Positions 23,340 through 34,085 are shown, numbered from the stretch's first letter. The stretch is DNA of 34,085 nucleotides from DATJSJ01 sp035504175 (GCA_035504175.1 DATJSJ010000160.1:1-34085); one strand, 5' to 3'. Program-made: numbers and translations. Notes: generated by a model not told the origin, from the letters alone.

Positions 23340-24365
23340 TCACCCGCCAATGCTGACAGCGGCGCCCTGCGCCCGACGAAGGTCGCGTTCCTTGCGCAGG
23401 ATGAGATGCGCGAACGCGGTCGGAACCGATGCGCCAAGCTGGCTCACCATCTGCTGCTGAACGATCTCGAACAGAAAGCGATAGGCGGCGAGCGGCTCCT
23501 CACGAATGCCCATGATGCGCAGGGAACCGTGGAATTCGGCCAGGAACCCGTCGTCGATCACCTTCCAGGGCCGCGCTTCGACCACGGCGAAGCCGAGGGT
23601 CGGCGCGAGGACACGGATCTCCTCGAGATCGAACAGGTGCTTGTCGTTGGCCGTCTCGCGCTCGATCTCGGCCGCGGTGCGCCAGAACTCCCGCCGGCAG
23701 AGCGTCGCCAGGTCCCGCAGCAGCCGGTGCTCGTCAGCCGAGAACCGTGGGCTCGGCTGGCGCATGTCGAACTCCCGCACCATGCGGGCGAGAAGACCGA
23801 CATACACCTTGCCTTGCAGGACCGGCTCGCCGAGAATCGCCACGCCGCCCGGGCGGAGCAGGCGCGCCAAGGCGGCGAGCGCGCCGCGGTAATCGTAGAT
23901 GTGGTGCAGCACCGAATTCCCGACGACGACATCGAGAGTTCCACTGCGAAACGGTAGATCGTCGACGCTGCTGGCCAGCCAGGTGACATGCGCCGCCGCG
24001 TCCGCCCCCGACTCGAATGCGGTACGGCGGTTCGCCGCAAGGAAGACGCGGGACACGTCCGAGACATAGAGCCGGCCAAACCGCCCGCGGGTGGCAAGGC
24101 CGAGCGTCAGCAGCCCCGAGCCGGCGCCGATCTCAAGCAACTCGAGATCATCGCGCTCGCCGAACTCCTGCTGCAGCAATCTCCACCAGTGATCGCCCAG
24201 GTTGGCGCTGGCCGCGCGCGAGACGCCGTGCCGCGCATCGTAGTCGATCTCTTCCAGGAGGTTGGCCATCGCTGGCAACGCCGAGTCGACCAGGATGCCG
24301 TCGAGCACCCTTAATGTCCGGGCGCAGATCGGGCAGGCGTGACCCTCCGCCCCGGTCGGGCGCAT
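23340..24365 (-). CDS. class I SAM-dependent methyltransferase with N-terminal CPIC motif
   Basis: The 341-residue protein has a Methyltransf_11-type Rossmann core: motif I 'LELLEIGAGSGLLTLGL' (74-90), an acidic residue after strand 2 (D103 in 'LYVSDVSRVF'), 'DDLPFRSGTLDVVVGNSVLHHIYD' (135-158) and 'LLRPGGVAILGEP' (169-181). The N-terminus starts with a Cys pair (CPIC at 11-14) as in half of a zinc ribbon, and the C-terminal 150 residues are an extra domain. The substrate is unknown; small molecules, lipids or sugars are all possible. The start is taken as ATG 24365; an in-frame ATG at 24539 would add a low-complexity stretch. Its lower GC (by eye) and position between argJ and GNAT-NUDIX suggest later insertion. 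Confidence 0.85.
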   Translation of the reverse strand: MRPTGAEGHACPICARTLRVLDGILVDSALPAMANLLEEIDYDARHGVSRAASANLGDHWWRLLQQEFGERDDLELLEIGAGSGLLTLGLATRGRFGRLYVSDVSRVFLAANRRTAFESGADAAAHVTWLASSVDDLPFRSGTLDVVVGNSVLHHIYDYRGALAALARLLRPGGVAILGEPVLQGKVYVGLLARMVREFDMRQPSPRFSADEHRLLRDLATLCRREFWRTAAEIERETANDKHLFDLEEIRVLAPTLGFAVVEARPWKVIDDGFLAEFHGSLRIMGIREEPLAAYRFLFEIVQQQMVSQLGASVPTAFAHLILRKERDLRRAQGAAVSIGG

Positions 24366-24627
24366 CCCGCAAGTCTCGCGCACGCAGCCAAACGCCGAAC
24401 TCGGCGTCGGAGGTGGGGCCGACCCGAACGGCACATGGGGGCCGGGACCACCCGTCGCTTCGGCGGCCCCGGCGGGTCGCCTGCCCTTGTGCGCGCCGCT
24501 CGCTGCTGCTCTGGGCGACGTCCCGGCTTCGTCCGCTTGCATGCGGCGACAGTTACCGCGGCGGGCGGCCCCGGCAAGTCGTAAACCGCGAACCAACCGC
24601 CACGGCGTCGACTGCGGAACGACGCGC

Positions 24628-25875
24628 TCAGCTCCGATAGCTGCCGTTGATGTCGATGTAGCCGTGCGTCAGGTCGCAGGTCCACACCGTCGCGGTCCCG
24701 CGCCCGAGCCCGAGATCGACTGCGATCGCCACCTCCCGGCCACGCATATGGGCGGCGACCGGCGCCTCGTCGTAGCCCGACGCCACCGCGCCCTCGCGCG
24801 CCATCCACACGCCGCCGATCGCGACCGACAGCCGGTCGCGGTCCGCCGGCTCGCCGGCCTTGCCCACCGCCATGACGATGCGGCCCCAGTTCGCGTCCTC
24901 GCCGGCGATCGCGGTCTTGACCAGCGGCGAATTGGCGATCGCCATCGCCACGCGATGCGCCGAGCGGGCCGAGACCGCGCCGGCGACGTCGATGCGCACC
25001 AGCTTCTGCGCCCCCTCGCCGTCCCGCACCACCTGCAGCGCCAGATCGAGCAGCAGGTCGTCCAGCGCCGCGCGGAAATCCCGCAAGGCGGCAAGCGTCG
25101 CCCGGTCCGGCACGGCGCCGATGCGCGGGTGCCGCGCCTGGCCGGTTGCGAACAGCAGCACCGTGTCGCTGGTCGAGGTGTCGGAATCGACCGTGGTGCG
25201 GTTGAAGCTGTCGGCGACGCCGCGCCCGAGCGTCGCCTGCAGCACCGGTGCCGGCAGCTTCGCGTCGGTCGCGACGAAGCACAGCATGGTCGCCATGTCG
25301 GGCGCGATCATGCCGCTGCCCTTGGCGATGCCGGTGATCCGGACCTCCGCCCCGTCGATCACGGCGGTCCGCGTCGCCGCCTTGGGGAAGGTATCGGTGG
25401 TCATGATGCCGCGCGCCGCCGCCTCCCACCCGTCCGGTCGGAGCGCCGTGTGCAGCGCCGGCAGGGCGGCGACCAACCGCTCATGCGGCAGCACCTCGCC
25501 GATCACGCCGGTCGAGGCGATGAAGACCTGCCGGGCCGGACAGCCTACCAGCCTCGCCGCCGCCGCCGCCGTCGCCGCGGTCGCCGCCGCCCCGGCGCGG
25601 CCGGTAAAGACGTTGGCATTGCCGGCATTGACCACCAGCGCCCGCGCCCGGCCGCCCGGCAGCGCCGCCCGGCACCAGTCGATCGGGGCGCCCGGGCAGC
25701 GGTTGCGGGTGAAGACGCCGGCCACGGTGGTGCCGGGCGCGAAGGCCGCCATCACCAGGTCGGTGCGGCCCTGGTAGCGGATGCCGGCCGCCGCCGCGCC
25801 AAGCGCGACACCCGCCAGCGGCGGCAGGGACGGCAACGCCACGGCCAGCGGCGAGACCGCCACCCCCTCCGGCAT
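24628..25875 (-). CDS. argJ: ArgJ: glutamate N-acetyltransferase / N-acetylglutamate synthase
   Basis: ArgJ moves the acetyl group from N-acetylornithine to glutamate and so runs the cyclic arginine pathway. In bifunctional forms it also makes N-acetylglutamate from acetyl-CoA. The 415-residue precursor has the self-cleavage site 'KGSGMIAPDMATML' (185-198), where T196 becomes the N-terminal nucleophile of the beta chain. Other marks are 'STGVIGEVLP' (121-130), 'IMTTDTFPK' (157-165), 'VDSDTSTSDTVL' (about 229-240) and 'AGEDANWGRIVMAVGK', with the end 'YIDINGSYRS' typical of the family. It starts 20 nt after the ppiC-like gene, and the two are likely co-transcribed. Whether the enzyme is mono- or bifunctional cannot be read from sequence alone. 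Confidence 0.96.
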   Translation of the reverse strand: MPEGVAVSPLAVALPSLPPLAGVALGAAAAGIRYQGRTDLVMAAFAPGTTVAGVFTRNRCPGAPIDWCRAALPGGRARALVVNAGNANVFTGRAGAAATAATAAAAARLVGCPARQVFIASTGVIGEVLPHERLVAALPALHTALRPDGWEAAARGIMTTDTFPKAATRTAVIDGAEVRITGIAKGSGMIAPDMATMLCFVATDAKLPAPVLQATLGRGVADSFNRTTVDSDTSTSDTVLLFATGQARHPRIGAVPDRATLAALRDFRAALDDLLLDLALQVVRDGEGAQKLVRIDVAGAVSARSAHRVAMAIANSPLVKTAIAGEDANWGRIVMAVGKAGEPADRDRLSVAIGGVWMAREGAVASGYDEAPVAAHMRGREVAIAVDLGLGRGTATVWTCDLTHGYIDINGSYRS

Positions 25876-25895
25876 CGCGCGGCCTGGCTTCCGTG

Positions 25896-26882
25896 CTACT
25901 TCGCCGGGGTTGTCGCGCCCGGCGGCTTCGGGCTGGCGCCGGCAGGGGGCGCCGGCTCGGCGCTGCCGGCCGCCCCCGGCAGGGTGAATTTCACCACCTT
26001 GACATCGTTGCGGGCCTGCTTCACGGCCTGCTGCACGCCCTGCTGGATCAGTTGGGTGCGGATCTGGTCGTGCACCTCGGCGAGCGTCGGGGGCGGCGCG
26101 GTGCGATGGCCGAGCACCTGGATCACGTGCCAGCCATACTGGGTGTGCACCGGCGTCTGCGAGATCTGGTTGTCCTTCAGCGAGAAGGCCTCCGCGGAGA
26201 AGGCCGGCAGCATCTCGTCCTTCTTGAACCAGCCGAGATCGCCGCCGGAATCCTTGGCGCCTGGCTCGGTGCTCTTCTGCTTGGCCAGCGCGGCGAAGTC
26301 GGCGCCCTTGTCGAGCTGGCCGATCAGATCCTTCGCCTCGGACTCGCTCTTGACCAGGATGTGGCGGGCGTGGACCTCCTCCTCGCCCGGCTTGTTCGCG
26401 TATTCCGCCTCGTAGCGGGCCTTGATCGCCGCCTCGCTGATCTGGGGCGCGACCTCCTTCTGAAGCAGCGCGTTCTGCAGGGCGCGCTCCTCGGCCTGCT
26501 GCATCTCCGCCTTCACCGCGGGATCGTCCTGCAACCCCTCCTTGCGGGCCTCGATCGCCAGCGCCTTGCCGTCGATCATTCGGTCGAGCAGGATCGGCAC
26601 CAGGACCTGCGGCGGCAGCGAGCGTGCCTGCGGCGGGAGGGAGCGTGCGGCGTCCCGCACGTCACTCATGCGGATCGGCTCGCCATTGACCGTCGCGAGC
26701 ACCGGATCGGCTGCCGCTGGTGGCGTGGTCGCCTGACCCGCTTCGGCGGCCGGCCTGGCCGGGGTCGTGGCGGCGGGCGATGCCGCCGTGCCGGTCGCAG
26801 CCGCCGCCGGGAGGGCCAGGAGGAGCGGGCACAGGGTGCTGGCCGCGAGCAGGGCGGCCAACCGGGTTGTGACAGGGCGCAT
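25896..26882 (-). CDS. exported parvulin-type peptidyl-prolyl isomerase (PpiC/SurA-like)
   Basis: The 328-residue protein has a signal peptide (1-28), an Ala/Pro/Thr-rich linker (30-60), a SurA-N-like helical region (61-165) and one PPIC domain (about 170-260: 'VHARHILVKSESEAKDLI', 'STEPGAKDSGGDLGWFKKDEMLPAF', 'VHTQYGWHVIQV'). It should assist folding of exported proteins in the periplasm, which fits its place divergent from secA. A perfect 7-residue tandem repeat, ARSLPPQ-ARSLPPQ (79-92), looks like a recent 21-nt duplication. ATG 26882 lies just after GAGG and gives an intact signal peptide; the frame is open far upstream but overlaps the secA promoter region. Low-complexity Pro/Ala tail. 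argJ follows at 20 nt. Confidence 0.92.
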   Translation of the reverse strand: MRPVTTRLAALLAASTLCPLLLALPAAAATGTAASPAATTPARPAAEAGQATTPPAAADPVLATVNGEPIRMSDVRDAARSLPPQARSLPPQVLVPILLDRMIDGKALAIEARKEGLQDDPAVKAEMQQAEERALQNALLQKEVAPQISEAAIKARYEAEYANKPGEEEVHARHILVKSESEAKDLIGQLDKGADFAALAKQKSTEPGAKDSGGDLGWFKKDEMLPAFSAEAFSLKDNQISQTPVHTQYGWHVIQVLGHRTAPPPTLAEVHDQIRTQLIQQGVQQAVKQARNDVKVVKFTLPGAAGSAEPAPPAGASPKPPGATTPAK

Positions 26883-26917
26883 CGGCGGGGGGAACCTCAG
26901 GTAATATCGGGCGGAGA

Positions 26918-26946
26918 GGTATGGCGGAGCCGTCTTCCTGCGGCAA
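26918..26946 (-). promoter_or_regulatory. candidate promoter of the ppiC-like/argJ transcript
   Basis: On the minus strand TTGCCG (26946-26941) and CATACC (26923-26918) are separated by 17 nt, 35 nt upstream of the ppiC-like start. The -35 matches four of six consensus bases and the -10 three of six. It is back-to-back with the secA promoter candidate. Confidence 0.35.
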
Positions 26947-26963
26947 GCCGGCCCCGCTGCTCG

Positions 26964-26992
26964 TTGACCGTCCGGGCGGAGGGTCCTATCTC
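26964..26992 (+). promoter_or_regulatory. candidate sigma-70 promoter of secA
   Basis: TTGACC (26964-26969) and TATCTC (26987-26992) are spaced by 17 nt, a good sigma-70 layout in a GC-rich genome. The predicted transcript would have a leader of about 170 nt before secA. No SecM-like arrest peptide is evident in that leader. Confidence 0.5.
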
Positions 26993-27168
26993 CACCCTGC
27001 CCCGACAGCCGCGACGCGACTCTGGCCGCCGGGCCGTCCGGGAGCGCGGCCGCGACCCGCCATCCGGACGGCCTGCGGACGGTGCCCCCAAAGCGAGACC
27101 GGGGGCATGAGCTGCGACGCGCGGCTCGAGATGCACGAGTTGAGACGATCCCAGAGAGACCGCCCTGC

Positions 27169-29901
<2,733 letters not shown>

Positions 29902-29909
29902 AGAAGAGT

Positions 29910-30029
29910 CTTCTTTTTCTGAAGAAAAAGAAGCAAAAAGACTTTTATTCGTTCTCTTGGCGTATGCCAGCCCAAGGCCCCGGACCAAAACGAATGGAAG
30001 TTTTTTGGTTCTTTTTTTCAAAAAAGAAC
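29910..30029. repeat. long A/T-rich cruciform palindrome behind secA
   Basis: In a 70% GC region this 120-nt element is A/T-rich and deeply palindromic. A perfect 11-bp hairpin CTTCTTTTTCT/AGAAAAAGAAG (29910-29933, 2-nt loop) and a perfect 10-bp hairpin GTTCTTTTTT/AAAAAAGAAC (30008-30029, 2-nt loop) stand at the two ends. Between them, arms at about 29935-29951 and 29991-30006 pair imperfectly (AAAAAGACTTTTATTCG against CGAATGGAAGTTTTTT), around an apical TGGC/GCCA. The T-runs make it a plausible terminator of secA. I recall similar elements in Acetobacteraceae intergenic regions; that is memory, not a search. Confidence 0.75.
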
Positions 30030-30070
30030 AGACTTTCTTCCCTTATCTCTCACCTGCAAGGGAGGACCCA

Positions 30071-30559
30071 GTGCAACTCGAAGGTTCCTGCCATTGCGGT
30101 GCGGTGCGCTTCTCCGTCCGTTCGCCGCATCCCTATCCGTATCAGCGCTGCTACTGCACGGTCTGCCGCAAAACCCAGGGCGGTGGCGGCTGGGCGATCA
30201 ACCTCTCGGGGGAGGCGGCGACGCTGCGCGTGCACGGCCGCGAGCACATCCGCATCTATCACGCCCGCATCAGGAACCCCGAGGACAAGCGGGCGCACCG
30301 GAGCACTGCGGAGCGGCACTTCTGCGGCGAGTGCGGCAGCGCGCTGTGGCTGTTCAGCCCGGAATGGCCGGAGCTGGTGCATCCGTTCGCCTCGGCAATC
30401 GACACCGAGCTGCCCGTTCCCCCCGAGCACACGCATCTGATGCTGGAGTTCAAGCCAGGCTGGGTCGAGGTGGAGGCGGGGCCACGCGACCTGAGGTTCG
30501 ACCGCTATCCGGAGGAGTCGATCGCCGACTGGCACGAGCGCCTCGACCTCGCAGACTGA
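30071..30559 (+). CDS. GFA/CENP-V-family zinc protein
   Basis: The 162-residue protein has the GFA (glutathione-dependent formaldehyde-activating enzyme-like) fold with two zinc sites: C7 and C9 in 'GSCHCGAVRF', C27, C29 and C32 in 'CYCTVCRK', and C85 and C88 in 'FCGECGSALW'. The founding member was linked to formaldehyde-glutathione condensation, a role since questioned, so the function of most members is unknown. The GTG start at 30071 is fixed by a near-perfect ribosome binding site, GGGAGGA at 30060-30066; the frame is open far upstream through the palindrome. The stop is 3 nt before the antiporter start, so the two are coupled. Confidence 0.88.
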   Translation: MQLEGSCHCGAVRFSVRSPHPYPYQRCYCTVCRKTQGGGGWAINLSGEAATLRVHGREHIRIYHARIRNPEDKRAHRSTAERHFCGECGSALWLFSPEWPELVHPFASAIDTELPVPPEHTHLMLEFKPGWVEVEAGPRDLRFDRYPEESIADWHERLDLAD

Positions 30560-30562
30560 GCC

Positions 30563-31828
30563 GTGCCGTCCTTCGGCCTGGTATCCCTGCTGCTCTGTCT
30601 GGCGGCGACATTCGGCTTTCTCAACCACCGTTACTTTCGCCTGCCCGGCCCGATCGCGCTGCTGCTCGCGGCACTGACGGTCTCGCTGGCCGCTATGGCG
30701 GTCGATCCGCTGCTCGGCGCCGATACGGTGCGCGACTGGACCCGCGAGGAGCTCGGCCACGCCAATCTGTCGCGCGTGCTGCTCGACGGGGCGCTGGCGT
30801 TCCTGCTGTTCGCGGGCGCGCTGCACGTGGATTTCGAGACGCTGCGCAGCCGCCTCGCGACCATCCTGGCGCTGGCGACTGTCGGCACGCTGCTCTCGGC
30901 GATGCTGTTCGCGGCCGGGATCTGGGGTGTGTTCCGGCTCACCGGCTATCCCGTGCCGTTCATCTGGTGCGTCGTGTTGGGCGCAATCCTGGGGCCGACC
31001 GATCCGATCGCCATTGCCGGCCTGCTGCAGCGCGTATCCTTGCCGCGAACGCTGGAGACGGTGATCGCCGGTGAAAGCCTGCTCAATGACGGGGTCGGGG
31101 TGGTGATTTTCCTCGGCGCCCTGGAGGTCGCGACCGGCTCCGCCCATGCGAGTTCGCTGCATTTCCTCGCCCTCTTCGTGCTGCAGGCAGGCGGCGGCGC
31201 CGCCCTCGGGCTGGCGACGGGCGGCATCGCCTATGCGGCGATGCGATGGGTCGACGAGTATCGGGTGGAGCTGATGATCTCGCTCGCTCTCGCCACCGGC
31301 ACGTTTTCCCTGGCGGAGCAGCTCGGCGTGTCGGGGCCGATCGCGGTCGTGGTCGCCGGCACGGTGATCGGCAATGCCGGGATGCGCTATGCGATGAGCG
31401 AGACGACGCGGACCAACCTCGCGACCTTCTGGTCGCTGGTCGACGAGGTGTTGAACTCACTGCTGTTCATGATGATCGGTTTCGAGATCCTGTCGATCAA
31501 CTTTCATCTCGCAACGCTGTTGGCGGCGCTGCTGGCGATCCCGCTGTCGCTGCTGGTGCGGCTGGTCGCGGTCGTGCTGACCACCTATCCGCAGCACCGC
31601 CACAATCCGAAGATTGCCGGTGCCGTTGCGGTACTGGTCTGGGGCGGACTGCGCGGCGGCATTTCCGTCGCCATGGCGCTGTCACTGCCGCCTGACGTGG
31701 CGCCGCGCGAGGCTCTCCTCACCGTCTGCTACGCGGTCGTGGTTTTCACGATCGTGGTGCAAGGACTGAGCATCAAGCGGGTGATACGCAGCTTCTACGG
31801 CGCCCGCGAGGCAGCCTCCGCGCCGTGA
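30563..31828 (+). CDS. CPA1-family Na+/H+ antiporter (NhaP-type)
   Basis: This 421-residue membrane protein has about 12 hydrophobic segments and the CPA1 signatures: GPTDPIA (144-150) with the ion-binding TD pair in the unwound helix, 'AGESLLNDGVGVVIF' (169-183) with the ND pair, and 'VWGGLRGGISVAMALSLP' near the end. It should exchange Na+ (or K+) for H+ across the inner membrane and help pH and salt tolerance. The GTG start at 30563 lies 3 nt after the GFA-family stop codon, so translation is probably coupled. No soluble C-terminal regulatory domain is present. After the stop there is only a weak 5-bp hairpin with a GAAA loop (31841-31854). Confidence 0.92.
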   Translation: MPSFGLVSLLLCLAATFGFLNHRYFRLPGPIALLLAALTVSLAAMAVDPLLGADTVRDWTREELGHANLSRVLLDGALAFLLFAGALHVDFETLRSRLATILALATVGTLLSAMLFAAGIWGVFRLTGYPVPFIWCVVLGAILGPTDPIAIAGLLQRVSLPRTLETVIAGESLLNDGVGVVIFLGALEVATGSAHASSLHFLALFVLQAGGGAALGLATGGIAYAAMRWVDEYRVELMISLALATGTFSLAEQLGVSGPIAVVVAGTVIGNAGMRYAMSETTRTNLATFWSLVDEVLNSLLFMMIGFEILSINFHLATLLAALLAIPLSLLVRLVAVVLTTYPQHRHNPKIAGAVAVLVWGGLRGGISVAMALSLPPDVAPREALLTVCYAVVVFTIVVQGLSIKRVIRSFYGAREAASAP

Positions 31829-31976
31829 AGCTTCATCGGACGGTGGAAACACCGCAGGCGTGAGTCCTGGTCTGAATGCGGGCCGCCGGATCCGGCTCAA
31901 CCGGGCGTGACCGGCGAATGGCTGGCGGCCTTCGCCGGCCGGGCTATGGTCCAGGCGCCAGGTGGAGGAGGACGGC

Positions 31977-32675
31977 ATGGCAACGATCAAGATTCAGGCG
32001 AGCGATGGCAGCGGCAGCTTCGATGCGCTGGTGGTGGAGCCGGAGCGCAAGCCCGCCGGCGCGGTGGTGGTGATTCAGGAGATTTTCGGGGTCAACGAGG
32101 CGATGCGCGCGGCTTCGCGCCAGATCGCGGAGCTGGGTTTCATCGCGGTCTGCCCCGACCTGTTCTGGCGGCTGGAGCCCGGGGTCGACATCACCGACAA
32201 GACCGACGCGGAGTGGCAGCGGGCGTTCGGGCTCATGCAGGCGTTCGACCAGCAGACGGGAATCGAGGATCTGAAGGCGACGCTCGCGACGGCGCGGACC
32301 CTGCCCGGTTGCAACGGCCGGGTCGGCACGATCGGCTACTGCCTCGGCGGCCGGCTTGCCTTCATGATGGCCGAGCAATCGGACGCCGACGTGAACGTGT
32401 CGTACTATGGGGTCGGTCTCGACAACCTGCTCGACAGACTGGATGCGGTGCGCAAGCCGCTGGTCGTGCACATCGCCGACCAGGACCAGTTCTTCCCGCC
32501 CGAGGGACGGCAGAAGGTGCTGACGGCGGTGCAGGGCAAGCCGAACATCCACGCCTTCGTCTACAAGAACGCCGATCACGCCTTCGCCCGCGTCGGCGGG
32601 AAGCACTGGTACGCCCTTGCTGCGACGATCGCCAACGGACGCAGCGCGGAGGCGCTGGACGCGGCGCTGAGCTGA
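31977..32675 (+). CDS. dienelactone hydrolase-family alpha/beta hydrolase
   Basis: Dienelactone hydrolases open 4-carboxymethylenebutenolide lactones in chloroaromatic breakdown; many chromosomal relatives act on unknown esters. The 232-residue protein has the Cys-Asp-His triad at C122 ('GYCLGGR'), D170 ('ADQDQFFP') and H201 ('NADHAF'), one residue off the classical C123/D171/H202, and E35 in 'IQEIFGVN', which in the type enzyme controls the cysteine. ATG 31977 follows GGAGGAGG at 31964-31971; an in-frame GTG at 31962 is less likely because it precedes that site. No other catechol-pathway gene is in view. The CoA-transferase gene starts 49 nt downstream. Confidence 0.93.
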   Translation: MATIKIQASDGSGSFDALVVEPERKPAGAVVVIQEIFGVNEAMRAASRQIAELGFIAVCPDLFWRLEPGVDITDKTDAEWQRAFGLMQAFDQQTGIEDLKATLATARTLPGCNGRVGTIGYCLGGRLAFMMAEQSDADVNVSYYGVGLDNLLDRLDAVRKPLVVHIADQDQFFPPEGRQKVLTAVQGKPNIHAFVYKNADHAFARVGGKHWYALAATIANGRSAEALDAALS

Positions 32676-32724
32676 GCCTCGGCACGGCATTGCCGCGGCA
32701 GGCCGGCGGGCGGAGATTGCGCCG

Positions 32725-33978
32725 ATGAGCGACGCCCCTGACCCGCCGGCGCCCGGACGCGGCCTTGCCCGCTCGCCCGGCGCGCTGGCCGGGCTGCGGG
32801 TGATCGACCTGACCCGCGTGCTGGGCGGCCCTTATTGCACGATGATCCTCGCCGACCACGGCGCCGAGGTCATCAAGATCGAGCCGCCGCAGGGTGACGA
32901 GACGCGGGACTGGGGCCCGCCGTTCCGCGCCGAGGATGGCGCCCGCGGCGATGCCAGCTACTTCCTCGGCGTCAATCGCAGCAAGCGCGGTATGGCACTC
33001 GATCTGGCACTCCCCGAAGGGCGGTCGGTGCTGCTGCGGCTGCTCGAGCGCGCCGACGTGCTGGTCGAGAACTTCAAGCCCGGCACGATGGAGCGCTGGG
33101 GTCTCGGCTACGAGGAAGCGCTGGCGCCGCGCTTTCCCGGGCTGGTGCATTGCCGCGTGTCCGGTTTCGGGGCCGAGGGGCCGCTCGGCGGGTTGCCGGG
33201 TTACGATGCGATCCTGCAGGCGATGACCGGACTGATGAGCATCAATGGCGAGCCCGATCGCGGACCGCTGCGCATGGCGACGCCGATCGTCGATCTCGCG
33301 ACCGGGCTCTATGCCGCGATCGGCATCCTGATGGCGTTGCAGGAGCGGGCAGGATCGGGGCGCGGGCAGTTCGTCGACATGACGCTGCATGATTGCGGCC
33401 TGGCGCTGCTGCATCCGCAGGGGGCGAACTACCTGCTGGATGGACGGCGGCCGCGTCCGCTCGGCAACCCGCATCCCAACATCGCGCCGTACGAGAAATT
33501 CGCGACCGCCAGCGGCGACATTTTCCTGTGCATCGGCAATGATGGTCAGTTCCGGCGGCTGTGTGCCGAGCTGGACCGGCCGGAGCTGGCGGACGATCCG
33601 CGCTTTCGCAGCAACGGCGATCGCGTGCGCAACCGGGCAGCGCTGGGCGCGGAGCTGCAGGTGGCATTGGCAACGCGCGACGGCAAGGCGCTCGCCGACC
33701 GGCTGCTGCGTCTGGGGTTGCCCGCCGGACCGGTGCTGGCGATCGACGAGGCGCTGGCGGCGCCGCACACGGCGGCGCGCGACATGCTCGTCGCGATCGA
33801 TGGCTACCGCGCGGTGGGCACGCCGATCAAGCTGTCGCGCACGCCCGGCGGCGCGCGTCAGGTGCCACCCGACTTCGCCGAGGACAGTGCGGCGGTGCTC
33901 GCCGAGCAGGGGTTTTCCGAGGCCGAAATCGCGGCGCTGCGCGAAGTCGGCGCGCTCCCGACCGTACGGCGACGGTAG
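32725..33978 (+). CDS. class III (CaiB/BaiF-family) CoA-transferase
   Basis: The 417-residue protein shows the interlocked-dimer family marks: 'LAGLRVIDLTRVLGGPYCTMILADHGAEVIKIEPP' (21-55), 'RSKRGMALDL' (85-94), 'DVLVENFKPG' (111-120), and 'PIVDLATGLYAAIG' with D190, the residue that carries the acyl anhydride and CoA thioester in formyl-CoA transferase. These enzymes swap CoA between organic acids; the acid pair is not deducible (succinate with an aromatic, itaconate/methylmalate-type or dicarboxylic acid are common). ATG 32725 follows GGAG about 10 nt upstream. It lies 49 nt after the dienelactone hydrolase gene, so both may act in one acid-catabolic route. A hairpin follows the stop. Confidence 0.93.
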   Translation: MSDAPDPPAPGRGLARSPGALAGLRVIDLTRVLGGPYCTMILADHGAEVIKIEPPQGDETRDWGPPFRAEDGARGDASYFLGVNRSKRGMALDLALPEGRSVLLRLLERADVLVENFKPGTMERWGLGYEEALAPRFPGLVHCRVSGFGAEGPLGGLPGYDAILQAMTGLMSINGEPDRGPLRMATPIVDLATGLYAAIGILMALQERAGSGRGQFVDMTLHDCGLALLHPQGANYLLDGRRPRPLGNPHPNIAPYEKFATASGDIFLCIGNDGQFRRLCAELDRPELADDPRFRSNGDRVRNRAALGAELQVALATRDGKALADRLLRLGLPAGPVLAIDEALAAPHTAARDMLVAIDGYRAVGTPIKLSRTPGGARQVPPDFAEDSAAVLAEQGFSEAEIAALREVGALPTVRRR

Positions 33979-34007
33979 CGCCCTACTTCGCTGCGGCGAA
34001 GGCATGC

Positions 34008-34028
34008 GCCTTCGACACCGTCGAAGGC
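34008..34028. terminator. hairpin terminator after the CoA-transferase gene
   Basis: GCCTTCGAC and GTCGAAGGC form a perfect 9-bp stem around ACC. An alternative 7-bp stem, CGAAGGC/GCCTTCG (33997-34014), shares the left arm, so the two folds exclude each other. There is no T-run. The rest of the window to 34085 shows no gene. Confidence 0.5.
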
Positions 34029-34085
34029 GACCATTGCCCTGAGCCACGGGGCCGGAACGCTGTCAAGGCGGAAGCCGCGCTGCGC

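Noticed and set aside
22930..23356. Small genes on either strand in the 402-nt gap
   Set aside because: No ribosome binding site, no recognisable product and mixed codon bias. Kept only as a note in the gap entry.

Overview
The window is a GC-rich (about 70% by eye) chromosomal segment of an alphaproteobacterium. Three things point to Acetobacteraceae or a close Rhodospirillales relative: the codon bias, the run secA / ppiC-type isomerase / argJ / GNAT-NUDIX fusion, and two kinds of intergenic palindrome I associate with that family (a 'GGGGTCCAGGGGC' hairpin and a long A/T-rich hairpin behind secA). This placement is inference from gene content and style, not a database result. I see no rRNA, tRNA, CRISPR array, transposase or phage gene.

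Layout. 1-1.5 kb: a TPR plus ATP-grasp-like protein, perhaps the downstream gene of an operon cut by the left edge. 1.6-3.3 kb: divergent nickel regulator nikR and a NiCoT nickel/cobalt permease, with a perfect palindrome between them. 3.4-6.8 kb: ethanolamine ammonia-lyase eutB-eutC followed 2 nt later by a GT4 glycosyltransferase. 6.7-9.0 kb (minus): two paralogous radical SAM proteins with a reduced SPASM-like tail, 2 nt apart. 9.4-12.3 kb (minus): an unrecognised 630-residue protein with internal beta-rich repeats, and an ELM1-family protein. 12.6-15.0 kb (plus): an RhlE-like DEAD-box helicase and a Tat-exported GH10 xylanase. 15.1-18.2 kb (minus): two coupled glycosyltransferases, then a Rap1a/Tai-like secreted protein and a glycine-zipper lipoprotein. 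18.3-21.1 kb (plus): a third glycosyltransferase, a possible 67-residue small protein, and an AstE/AspA-type zinc deacylase. 21.1-26.9 kb (minus): ppiC-like foldase, argJ, a methyltransferase, GNAT-NUDIX fusion and a CinA-N/MoaB-type protein. 27.2-34 kb (plus): secA, a GFA-family protein coupled to a CPA1 Na+/H+ antiporter, a dienelactone hydrolase and a class III CoA-transferase.

How it fits together. The right half is mostly housekeeping: protein export and periplasmic folding, arginine synthesis, nucleotide sanitation and ion homeostasis. The left and central parts (about 5.5-20 kb) are accessory and look like surface-glycan biology: four GT4-fold transferases, an ELM1 protein that may also bind sugar nucleotides, an exported GH10 enzyme and a lipoprotein. 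The most promising unexplained unit is the radical SAM pair with its gap region (6.7-9.4 kb) and the 630-residue neighbour. EutBC needs adenosylcobalamin and the NiCoT permease could in principle carry cobalt, but NikR next to the permease argues for nickel.
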